From contig NZ_JAKCFA010000023.1 of assembly GCF_024198215.1 (NCBI RefSeq), positions 1-64,000 of the forward strand: a DNA stretch of 64,000 nt, read 5' to 3'. This document shows positions 18,672-26,450 of this stretch, one piece after another; the stretch's first letter is position 1; the number at the start of each line of letters is the position of its first letter. Below the pieces are notes generated by a model. It had not been told where the DNA came from. It did not search any database and saw nothing but the letters and a program-made list of their open reading frames with translations. The position numbers and the translations under genes were made by a program. The DNA is from Myxococcus qinghaiensis (lineage in GTDB: Bacteria > Myxococcota > Myxococcia > Myxococcales > Myxococcaceae).

Positions 18672-19805
18672 TCAGCTCGCGGGGTCCTCCTCCGGCAACA
18701 GCCTGTCCTCCAGCACTTCCTCGGGAGACTCCCCGGCCTGCACGCGCAGCGAGGCGTACCTCAGGCCCGTCACCTCCGCGAGCGCGTCCGCGCGTCCGAA
18801 GACGAGCCCCGCGCGGCGCGCGTACAGCCGCAGCGTGCGCGCCAGCTCCGCGCCGGTGCCGAAGCGCTCCTCGCGCTCGGGCGCCAGCGTGCCGCGCAGG
18901 AGCGGCTGGAAGGCCACGGGCACCGCGCGCAGCGCGTCCTCCAGGTCCTCTCGGCCATAGGCGCGGATGCGACGACGCAGCTCCCTTGCGGCAGCCAGGC
19001 TGACGGCCTCCTGCATGGCGGAGTCCAGCGCGTGCACCTCCGCCGCGCTCTCCTGGGAGAGGGCCCGCGCGCGGCGCTGGCGGCGCTCCGCCTCGAAGCG
19101 GTCCGCGCCCTCGAAGAGGTGTCGGCCGGTGAGCAGTTGGAGCAGCACCAGCCCCAGGCTGAACAGGTCCGCGCGTCCGTCCAGCGGCTGCCGCGCGACG
19201 TGCTCCGGGGCGGCGTAGGCGAGGCTGGTGGGGTGCTCCTGCGTCTCCAGCGCGCCGGAGAGGGCGGACGACGCGGCGCCGAAGTCGAGCAGCTTCACCG
19301 CGCCGTGCTCGGTGATGAGGATGTTGTGGGGACCGACGTCGCGGTGGACGACGCGCAGCGGCCGGCCGTGCTCGTCGGTGAGGGTGTGCGCGTGGTGCAG
19401 CGCCTCCGCGACTTCGGCGGCGACGTAGAGGGCGAAGCCCTCCGTGAAGGGCAGGTGGGCGCGGGCGGAGGACTCCAGGAGCGAGTCCAGCCGGTGTCCC
19501 GGGGTGTGCTCGAAGACGAGCACGGGCGCGTCATCCGGACCCTTCAGGTCATGCACGCTGACCACGTTGGGGTGGTGCAGCAGCGCGGTGAGCCGCCCTT
19601 CCTCCAGGAGCCGGTGCGCGGCCTCGGCGCGCAGGGGGCGCTTGATGACCGCGTAGCCCCCGAAGTCCGACTCGTAGCGGCGGCGCGCGAGGAGCAGCTC
19701 CCCGTGGTGCGCGGCGCCCAGCGACTTGACGAGCTCATAGGAGGCGCGACCGGAGCGCAGCAGCACATGCGGCTGGGCGGAGGCGTCGGACGACGGGGGC
19801 GACAT
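18672..19805 (-). CDS. Ser/Thr protein kinase
   Basis: The 377-residue eukaryotic-type kinase has YAVIKRPL with the ATP-anchoring Lys, HRDVGPHN in the catalytic loop, DFGAASS, and the activation-segment end YAAPEHV. The glycine-rich loop (SLGAAHHGELL) is atypical because the first glycine pattern is degraded, yet the catalytic residues are all present. About 100 residues follow the kinase core, with no membrane segment. Cytosolic kinases of this type are numerous in myxobacteria. It is upstream of nothing obvious; the helical protein gene at 19918-20475 lies behind it in the same orientation and could be co-transcribed. Confidence 0.9.
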   Translation of the reverse strand: MSPPSSDASAQPHVLLRSGRASYELVKSLGAAHHGELLLARRRYESDFGGYAVIKRPLRAEAAHRLLEEGRLTALLHHPNVVSVHDLKGPDDAPVLVFEHTPGHRLDSLLESSARAHLPFTEGFALYVAAEVAEALHHAHTLTDEHGRPLRVVHRDVGPHNILITEHGAVKLLDFGAASSALSGALETQEHPTSLAYAAPEHVARQPLDGRADLFSLGLVLLQLLTGRHLFEGADRFEAERRQRRARALSQESAAEVHALDSAMQEAVSLAAARELRRRIRAYGREDLEDALRAVPVAFQPLLRGTLAPEREERFGTGAELARTLRLYARRAGLVFGRADALAEVTGLRYASLRVQAGESPEEVLEDRLLPEEDPAS

Positions 19806-19917
19806 GGCGACTCTCCTCTGACGGACGGACCCGATGGGCCCGAGGACTCACTCGGAGAGTATGGTCGTCCTCCAGCGGGAAGTCACCTCATGGGTAGTGT
19901 CTGCCCCGGACGCTTCC

Positions 19918-20475
19918 TCAGGCGCCAGACGTCGGCTTCAGGAGTCCGTCCTGCCGTGCGTGCTCGCGCACCAGCTCCACCTCGTCCAGCAGCCGCGGCG
20001 AGTCCGGGAAGACCTTCTCCGCGCGCTCCGCCAGCCGCAGCCCCTTCTCCAGGGACTCCTTCGTGCGCGCGTCCCCCAGGCTTCGCAGCATGCCGGCCCA
20101 CGCCTGCTCCAGCGTCTTCAGGGCCTGGGTGGAGCCCTCTTCCCACAGGGCCATCGCGTCGTCATCGCGGCCCCGGATGACGTCCAGGAAGTAGCCCAGC
20201 TCCACCAGGGCGACGGCGCTGCGGCGCGACACGGAGACGCTCTGCTCCAGCAGCCGCTGCACCTCCGCGAAGGTGACCTCCGAGGCCACCCCGGGCTCCT
20301 CCGCGAGTTGGAGCAGCCGCGCCAGCTCCAGCAGCGCGGGCGCGAAGGTGGGGGCATCCCGCGTCAGCTCGCGCAGCAGTCGCAGCTGCTCCGGGCTGGC
20401 GCGGTTGGCGTCGCCCGCCTCGCGAGTGGCCAGCAGGCGCTTCATCAGCTCATCGGCGGTGGGATGCCCGGCCAT
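19918..20475 (-). CDS. Helical, TPR-like hypothetical protein
   Basis: The 185-residue product is composed of helical pairs with regular Leu/Ala spacing (FAPALLELARLLQLAE, SAVALVELGYFLDV, TLEQAWAGMLRSLGD) that look like degenerate TPR repeats. There is no signal peptide and no recognised family name. It is followed on the same strand after 112 bp by the Ser/Thr kinase gene, and a scaffold or substrate role for that kinase is possible but unproven. Confidence 0.65.
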   Translation of the reverse strand: MAGHPTADELMKRLLATREAGDANRASPEQLRLLRELTRDAPTFAPALLELARLLQLAEEPGVASEVTFAEVQRLLEQSVSVSRRSAVALVELGYFLDVIRGRDDDAMALWEEGSTQALKTLEQAWAGMLRSLGDARTKESLEKGLRLAERAEKVFPDSPRLLDEVELVREHARQDGLLKPTSGA

Positions 20476-20872
20476 GGTGGGTCCTCGGTCTTCGAGTCTG
20501 CCAGTTTTAAGGCGATGTCTTGATTTTCGGCTTTACGAACGAGAGGTGTCAAGCGCCGAAGCCCAAGCGTCCAGGACCTGTCAGGAGGGGCCCACCTCGC
20601 GTGGGAGGTCTCATCACATGTCCTGGACCTCCTGGGTCCTGAGGGGGTGCTGGCTCAGAGGGAGCGGAGGAGGACGCCAGAGGGCGGACTCGGACGGAGG
20701 GTGGGGGGCGTGACGGGTGGGCGGTGGGGTTGGCGAGGACCGGGAGACTACCCGCCATATCGGTATTTCGCCTGATGACTTGCTGGGTTATAAGTCCTGT
20801 CGGACACGCGTCCGAGGACGGCCTGTGCCTGTGTGGGCCGGGGCCTCGGCCCGTACTCATAAGGTTGACGCG
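20476..20872. promoter_or_regulatory. Intergenic region with nested inverted repeats
   Basis: This ~400-bp gap between divergent genes holds no convincing ORF. It contains an outer inverted pair, GTCCAGGAC at 20569-20577 and GTCCTGGAC at 20620-20628 (each also nearly self-complementary), around an inner hairpin CCCAC-CTCGC-GTGGG near 20591-20605. The divergent layout and the XRE regulator on the right suggest an operator region. No sigma-70 or sigma-54 promoter could be called with confidence. Confidence 0.4.
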
Positions 20873-21340
20873 GTGAAGACCCACCCTGAAGGTTTCGCCT
20901 CCACCCGCAAGTCGCCCCGAGGACGCCTGGGACGGCCGAGCGACCGCGCCCGGCAGTCGCGTCAACAACTGGAGCGTCGCCTGGCGGTGAGCGTGGGCGA
21001 GGAGGCGCGGTCGGCGCGGATGCGCGCGGGGCTGACGCAGGCGGATGTGGCCGAGCGCATCGGCATCGCCGCGGAGGTCTACGGACGGATGGAGCGCGGG
21101 AAGATGATGCCCAGCGTGCCGACGCTGTTCCGGCTGTGCCTGGCGCTGCGCCTGTCGGCGGACGTGGGGCTGGGGCTCGTCACGGCGGCCTCGGTGGGGG
21201 CCGCGCTGTGGGAGGAGGACTCCCGGGACAAGGACCACCTGCCGGAGATGCGCCGGCTCTTGCGCACGCTGCGTCGCATGTCGCGCGGTCAGCTCAAGCT
21301 GGTCAACCAGGTGGCCTCGGCCATCCTCCCCCAGCGCTGA
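20873..21340 (+). CDS. XRE-family HTH transcriptional regulator
   Basis: From the GTG start the protein has 155 residues. A basic N-terminal tail is followed by a Cro/CI-type helix-turn-helix at about 45-100 (RMRAGLTQADVAERIGIAAE, then YGRMERGKMMPSVPTLFRL). The C-terminal helix is basic and may dimerise or contact DNA. The open frame extends 52 codons upstream without a convincing start signal. Its target may be the inverted repeats just upstream or the sigma-factor/kinase operon that follows 84 bp downstream; both are guesses. Confidence 0.82.
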   Translation: MKTHPEGFASTRKSPRGRLGRPSDRARQSRQQLERRLAVSVGEEARSARMRAGLTQADVAERIGIAAEVYGRMERGKMMPSVPTLFRLCLALRLSADVGLGLVTAASVGAALWEEDSRDKDHLPEMRRLLRTLRRMSRGQLKLVNQVASAILPQR

Positions 21341-21423
21341 ACGCGTCTTCCGAACCTGAACGAGCCCGAGCAGGCGGGCGTCACCCTGGCGCGGCGTTCA
21401 GTGCGCGTGGGGCTTCGTGGTAG

Positions 21424-22380
21424 ATGCATGAGCGTGGCCCCGGCCCCGGCGAATCGCGGGCTCGAGGTTGGGAGCGCTTTGGGATGCATGGGGCTGACTC
21501 CGAGTCCTTCGAGTGGGTGTTGCGGTCCGCGGGCGAGCCGTCTTCCGCCCGCCTGCGCGAGGCTCCTGGCGCCAGGGAGGCCGTGGAGCGCGTCTTCTCC
21601 CAGGCCGCTTCTCTCTCCTCCGCCGCGCCCGAGCCGCGTGCCTTCGCTCGACACCTGGGAGCCTGGCTCTCGCGGGCGGTGGACCCGATGCTCGCGCTGG
21701 AGCGACTGCATGCCCGGGATTTCGCGCTCGCGCTCGCCTGCGCCGAGGGGCTGCCAGCGGCCACCGCGCTCCTGGAGCAGGAGGTCCTCCTCGCGCTGCG
21801 CGTTCCGCTGTCTCGCATCCATCCCTCGCCGGTGTTCGTGGACGAGGTGCTGCAGGTGCTCCGGGCGAATCTCTTGATGCCTCGCGCGGATGCGCCCTCG
21901 CGGCTGCTTGGCTACGCGGGCGTGGGTCCGCTGCTGCACTGGGTGAGTGTCTCCGCGGTGCGGCTCGCGCTGAGGATGCGCAAGGCCCAGGGAGAAGAGT
22001 CCCTGGTCGATGCCGAGGTGCTCGCCGCGCACCCCGCGCCGGGAGGACTGGAGCTGGGCTTCGTGCGGGAGGAGGCCCGGGGACACGTGCGTGCGGCATT
22101 CATTCGCGCGGTGGCGTCGCTGGATGACGAGGACCGGGAGTTGTTGCGACTGCACTTCGTCGAGCGCCTCTCGCTGGAGCGCATGGGTGCGCTGTTCGGC
22201 TTGCACAAGTCCACCCTGTCGCGTCGCCTCTCCTCGGTGCAGGCGCTGCTGGAGAAGCGGACGCGACGCGCGCTCTCCGAGCGGCTGTCATTGCCCGAGC
22301 CGGAAGTGGACAGCCTGATGCGCGCCATCCATGGACGGTTGGACTTGAGCCTCTCGGGACTGCTGGCGGCGCGCGAGTGA
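21424..22380 (+). CDS. Sigma-70 family factor, Myxococcales type
   Basis: The 318-residue protein ends in a region-4-like helix-turn-helix (LDDEDRELLRLHFVERLSLE, then MGALFGLHKSTLSRRLSSV). A helical region-2-like part lies at about 145-190. This resembles the divergent Myxococcales sigma family found next to Ser/Thr kinases. An alternative ATG at 21484 has a better Shine-Dalgarno-like GGGAG. Its stop overlaps the GTG start of the next gene (GTGA), which encodes a kinase with an N-terminal anti-sigma-type zinc finger, so the downstream protein is the likely regulator of this factor. Confidence 0.82.
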   Translation: MHERGPGPGESRARGWERFGMHGADSESFEWVLRSAGEPSSARLREAPGAREAVERVFSQAASLSSAAPEPRAFARHLGAWLSRAVDPMLALERLHARDFALALACAEGLPAATALLEQEVLLALRVPLSRIHPSPVFVDEVLQVLRANLLMPRADAPSRLLGYAGVGPLLHWVSVSAVRLALRMRKAQGEESLVDAEVLAAHPAPGGLELGFVREEARGHVRAAFIRAVASLDDEDRELLRLHFVERLSLERMGALFGLHKSTLSRRLSSVQALLEKRTRRALSERLSLPEPEVDSLMRAIHGRLDLSLSGLLAARE

Positions 22381-25300
22381 GCTGCCCGGACGAGAACACG
22401 CTCTCGGGATATGCGAGCGGAGGGCTGGACGCCGAGGGCACCGAGGCCGTGCGCCAGCATGTCTCCGGCTGCTCGGAGTGCAGGAGCGTGCTCGCGGTGC
22501 TGGGCGGGTTCCTGGCGCCGTCACCGAGCGTCGACGCGGGGCTGCTCGTCACGGGTGCGCGCGTGGGGCGCTACATCGTGCTGGGGCTGCTCGGCGAGGG
22601 AGGGATGGGGCGCGTCCATGCGGCCTATGACCCGGAGCTGGACCGCAAGGTGGCGCTCAAGCTGCTGAACCTCGCGCGGCTCGGGGAGGGCTCGCTTACC
22701 CAAGCGCGTCAGCGACTGGAGCGCGAGGCGCGCACGATGGCGCGGCTGTCGCATCCCCACGTCGCGCACTTGCATGACGTGGGCGAGTTCCAGGGGCAGC
22801 TCTTCCTGGTGATGGAGTTGGTGGAGGGAGGCACGCTGCGGCGGTGGCTGGCGGAGAAGCCGCGCACGCGTCGGGAAATCCTCGCGCGCTTCATCCAGGC
22901 GGCGGACGGGCTGGCGGCCACCCACGCGCTGGGCATCAGCCACCGCGACTTCAAGCCCGACAACGTCCTGCTGACGCGCGACGGACAGGTGCGCATCACC
23001 GACTTTGGCCTGGCCAACGCGGCGGGACTGGAGCCGTCACGGGGCGAGGTGCGCAGCACCGACGTTGGCTTGGCCAACGCGGCGACTGGAGTGCCGTCAC
23101 GGGGCCCGGTGCGCAGCACCGACGTTGGCCTGGCCAACGCGGCGACTGGAGTGCCGTCACGGGGCCCGGTGCGCAGCACCGACGTTGGTCTGGCCAATGC
23201 GGTGGTACTGGAGTCGTCACGGGGCGAGGTGCGCAGCACTGACGTTGGTCTGGCCAACGCGGCGGGACTGGAGCCGTCACGGGGCGAGGTGCGTAGCACC
23301 GACGTCGGCCCGGCCAGCGCGACAGGAGAGCCACCACGAGAAGCAGAGCCGCTCGTCCCCGTCGCGGAGCCGCTTACCGCCACCGGAGTGTTCCTGGGGA
23401 CGCCCGCCTACGCGGCGCCGGAGCAGCTTCGCGGAGCGCGTGGCGATGCGCGCTCGGACCAGTTCGCCTTCTGTGTCGCGCTGTACGAGGCACTCAACGG
23501 ACAGCGGCCCTTCGCGGGCGCCACGGGCGAAGAGTTGCTCGCGTCCATGCTGCGCCAGGAGGTGCGTCCCGAGAAGCGGGGCATTCCCTCGTGGCTCAAG
23601 GCCGTGGTCCGGCGTGGACTCCACGCGGACCCGTCGCGGCGCTTCGAGTCCATGCAGGTGCTGCGCTCCCGCCTCTCGCGAGAAGCCAGCGCCTGGAAGC
23701 GCAGCGCCGCCGTGGCGGTGCTCGCGGGAGGACTGGTGGGCCTGGGGTTCCTCGTGCTCGGGCCTTCCTCGACGACACCGAGCGAAGCCTGTCACGGCAG
23801 CGAGCGGCACCTCGCGGGCATCTGGGACACGTCCGTGCGTGAGTCCACGCATCTGGCCTTCCTGAGGACGGAGGACCCGTTGGCCGAGGCCTCGTTCCAG
23901 GCCGTGGCCTCCTCGCTGGAACAGTGGACGCGGGACTGGACGCACGCGCACCGGTCCGCATGCGAGGCGACGCGCGTCTTCGGCGAGCAGTCGGAGGCTG
24001 CGCTGGGGCTGCGCATGACATGTCTGGACCAGCGGCTGGGAGAGCTGTCGCGGCTGACAGTGGCGCTGCAGGGCGCGGACGCGCGAACGGTGGAGCGGGG
24101 CTTCAAGCTGGGGGCCTCGCTCGGCGGCGTGGGCCGCTGCGCGGACGTGCGCACGTTGCAGGAGGCCGTGTCTCCACCGCAGGACCCGACGGTGCGCGCG
24201 GAGGTGGAAGCGGTGCGCGTGGAGCTGGCCCGGGCCAACGCGGAGCTGCTCGCGGGCCACACCTCGGAGGCGCTGCGAATCTCACTGCCCGCCCGGGAGC
24301 GCGCGCTCGCCACGCGGCATCGGCCCCTGGAAGCGGAAGCGCATCAGCTCCACGCCCTGTTGCAGGAGGACGCGGGAGCGTTCGAGGACGCGCGAGCGTC
24401 GCTGGCCCAGGGCTCGCTGGCGGCCGAGGCGGGGCGACACCTGGGCGTGCTCGCGCGGGTGCTGAAGTCCCAGGCCTGGCTGCACGGGTACGGCCTGGGG
24501 CGCACCCCGGAAGCATGGCCCTTCCTTCAACGTGCCCGCGCCGTGGCGGAGACGCTGCGAGACGCCGAGCTGGACACGATGCTGGACCACGTGCAGGCGG
24601 AGCTGCTGGAGCAGGAGGGCCGCTTCTCGGAGGCGGAGCCGCTGCTGCGCGCGTCGCTGGAGACCGCCACCACGCGCGGCCAGACGCATGCGCGCGCGGA
24701 GCTGAGTGGCCGGCTGGGCCTGCTGGCGCGGCAGCAGGGGCGCCTGCTGGAGGCGAAGCGCTGGCAGGAGGAGGCGCTGCGGCTGCATGAGGAGCACTTC
24801 GGTCCGGCGCACCGGGACACGGGACGGGCCCTGGCGAACCTGGGAGGCACGCTGGCCCTGTTGGGCGAGCTGTCGAGGGCCGAGGCCGTCCTCCAGCGCG
24901 CGCTCACCATCCTCCGCAAGACGCTGGGCGAGGAGAACCTGTCGGTGGCGCGGACGTTGTCCAACCTGGCCCTCGTCTACTTCGAGTGGGGACATGGGGC
25001 CCAGGCACGGGAGGCCGCGGAGGCGAGCTGGGCCGTGGCGCGCAAGAGCGTGGCCGCCGACAGCCCCGTGCTGATGGGGATGGCGTCCAACCGGCTCGGC
25101 GTCCTGGGAGAGCAGGGCGAGCGTCCCCTGGAGCTGGAGCACGTGCGGCGCGTCCTCGCGCATCGCGAGCGCGTCTATGGCGCCTCGCATCCGGAGGTGG
25201 CCCTGGATGTCCACGAGGTGGGCAGGCTGCTGCGCCTCCTGGGTCGTCCGGACGAGGCACGAGCCTTCCACGCGCGCGGCGTCGCGCTCCAGGAGCCCCT

Positions 25301-25745
25301 GGTCGCCAGGGGCGAGGTGGATGGCGCGGGGCTGCGCTCCCTGGCGGATGCCCTCCTCTTCCTGGGCAAGGTGGACGAGGCCCGGCGTCACGTGGATCAG
25401 TCGCTCGCGAGCATGGAGCGGGACTTGGGTCCCGCGTCGTCCGAGCGAATCGAGGCGCTGCTCCTCCTGGGAGACGTCCAGCTCGCGCGAGGTCAACCCG
25501 CCGAGGCCCTGGCGCCGCTGCGCACCGCGCTGGAGGTGCTCACGGCGCGGCAGGTGAGCTCCGCGCGCGTTCCAAGAGTCCGTCGTCGGCTCGCGCGGGC
25601 GCTCCGGCTGACGGGCGCGACGCAAGAGGCCTGCGCGGAGGCGCACCGTGCCTGGGAGGAGCTGACCCCCTGGAGCAAGGCCTACGCCCAGGAGACCGCG
25701 GAGGCGCGGGCCGAGCTGGGGCACTGTCGAAGCGTCGTGCGCTGA
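22377..25745 (+). CDS. Anti-sigma-type zinc finger/Ser-Thr kinase/TPR protein
   Basis: This 1,122-residue protein begins with a zf-HC2-like anti-sigma module (His28, Cys32, Cys35 in QHVSGCSEC). The kinase domain has the glycine loop LGEGGMGRV, Lys95, HRDFKPDN at 189-196, DFG at 209-211 and APE at 347-349. A hydrophobic segment near 435-455 probably crosses the membrane, and the remainder is TPR repeats. The activation segment is about 140 residues instead of the usual 20-35 because it holds five extra copies of a 20-residue unit, each beginning RSTDVG. The GTG start overlaps the sigma-factor stop, so the protein probably controls that factor. Confidence 0.92.
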   Translation: MSCPDENTLSGYASGGLDAEGTEAVRQHVSGCSECRSVLAVLGGFLAPSPSVDAGLLVTGARVGRYIVLGLLGEGGMGRVHAAYDPELDRKVALKLLNLARLGEGSLTQARQRLEREARTMARLSHPHVAHLHDVGEFQGQLFLVMELVEGGTLRRWLAEKPRTRREILARFIQAADGLAATHALGISHRDFKPDNVLLTRDGQVRITDFGLANAAGLEPSRGEVRSTDVGLANAATGVPSRGPVRSTDVGLANAATGVPSRGPVRSTDVGLANAVVLESSRGEVRSTDVGLANAAGLEPSRGEVRSTDVGPASATGEPPREAEPLVPVAEPLTATGVFLGTPAYAAPEQLRGARGDARSDQFAFCVALYEALNGQRPFAGATGEELLASMLRQEVRPEKRGIPSWLKAVVRRGLHADPSRRFESMQVLRSRLSREASAWKRSAAVAVLAGGLVGLGFLVLGPSSTTPSEACHGSERHLAGIWDTSVRESTHLAFLRTEDPLAEASFQAVASSLEQWTRDWTHAHRSACEATRVFGEQSEAALGLRMTCLDQRLGELSRLTVALQGADARTVERGFKLGASLGGVGRCADVRTLQEAVSPPQDPTVRAEVEAVRVELARANAELLAGHTSEALRISLPARERALATRHRPLEAEAHQLHALLQEDAGAFEDARASLAQGSLAAEAGRHLGVLARVLKSQAWLHGYGLGRTPEAWPFLQRARAVAETLRDAELDTMLDHVQAELLEQEGRFSEAEPLLRASLETATTRGQTHARAELSGRLGLLARQQGRLLEAKRWQEEALRLHEEHFGPAHRDTGRALANLGGTLALLGELSRAEAVLQRALTILRKTLGEENLSVARTLSNLALVYFEWGHGAQAREAAEASWAVARKSVAADSPVLMGMASNRLGVLGEQGERPLELEHVRRVLAHRERVYGASHPEVALDVHEVGRLLRLLGRPDEARAFHARGVALQEPLVARGEVDGAGLRSLADALLFLGKVDEARRHVDQSLASMERDLGPASSERIEALLLLGDVQLARGQPAEALAPLRTALEVLTARQVSSARVPRVRRRLARALRLTGATQEACAEAHRAWEELTPWSKAYAQETAEARAELGHCRSVVR
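22990..23329 (+). repeat. 60-bp in-frame tandem repeat in kinase activation segment
   Basis: Six 60-bp units (the last diverging) run head to tail, in exact register with no spacers, starting at the codons for RITDFGLANA. Units 2 and 3 differ at only a few bases. Later units read RSTDVGLANA, so the DFG motif itself is the seed of the array, with Phe changed to Val in all extra copies. The period is exactly 20 codons and the frame is preserved throughout. Confidence 0.97.
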
Positions 25746-25797
25746 CCGAGGGCCAGGCTCGTCCAGGAACCGGCCCGGGTGCTTTCGAGTCCGGTGC

Positions 25798-26043
25798 TCA
25801 GCGGCTCGGAAGGCAGAGCGTGTCGGGTGGGCAGCGCTCGGGCCCCATCGCCCCGGGTTTCAAGGGCTCTCTCAGGCGCTCCGCGTCATCGCGAGGCCCC
25901 GCCGTCTGTTCGGCCGTGAGCGTGTCCAGCTGGGAGGCCTCCACTGCGGGGATGAAGCTCAGCGCCGCCAGCACCAGCAGCAGTCCGAAGAGCAGCTGGA
26001 GCAGGCGAGCGCGCACCACCTGGATGGAAGGAGGGGCGATCAT
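25798..26043 (-). CDS. Small single-span membrane protein
   Basis: From the ATG at 26043 the 81-residue protein has one hydrophobic segment (LLQLLFGLLLVLAALSFIPA) after a short basic start, then a polar tail with two cysteines (RCPPDTLCLPS). GGGGAGGG upstream is a good ribosome site. The start overlaps the stop of the small gene upstream (ATGA), which supports both being real. No family is recognised. Confidence 0.45.
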   Translation of the reverse strand: MIAPPSIQVVRARLLQLLFGLLLVLAALSFIPAVEASQLDTLTAEQTAGPRDDAERLREPLKPGAMGPERCPPDTLCLPSR

Positions 26044-26261
26044 CCCACGCCCTCCCCGACGACGAGGGTCCACGTCCCCGCGACCACCACGTCCCCCACC
26101 GAGCGCGTCGGCGGAGCCAGGGGGAGCAGGCAGGCAGCGAGAGACTGGGACGAGGACAGCGGCGTGGCGGTAGACGCCAGCCGGCACCAGGACGGGGACA
26201 GACAAAGACTCATGACGCGGGGCTCCGGAGTGCGGGGAACTTGGTGAGCCCCCGTGCGCAT
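26040..26261 (-). CDS. Possible small protein coupled to 25798-26043
   Basis: This 73-residue frame starts at an ATG preceded by a purine-rich GAGGGAGG stretch. Its stop overlaps the next start by ATGA, the arrangement of a translationally coupled pair. The C-terminal 25 residues are hydrophobic (SVGDVVVAGTWTLVVGEGVG). No family is recognised, and it could be spurious. Confidence 0.35.
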   Translation of the reverse strand: MRTGAHQVPRTPEPRVMSLCLSPSWCRLASTATPLSSSQSLAACLLPLAPPTRSVGDVVVAGTWTLVVGEGVG

Positions 26262-26450
26262 GTCCTCCCTCCCTCGGGGACAAGGCCCGTGTCGGGTGCG
26301 TGACGCGGTGGCCGCGCTCCGTCCAACCCGGGACGGACGCGAAGGTTTCGCGGTTGCTTCTGCTCTGCGGGTGACGACTTCGCCGGAGGGATGCTTGTCA
26401 CTCCGCTCCGTCCCTGGCCTCATGCGAGCCAGGGGCCCTCGGGAACAGAC

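Noticed and set aside
22990-23340. CRISPR-like array
   Set aside because: The 60-bp units are contiguous with no spacers, stay in frame and encode part of a kinase.
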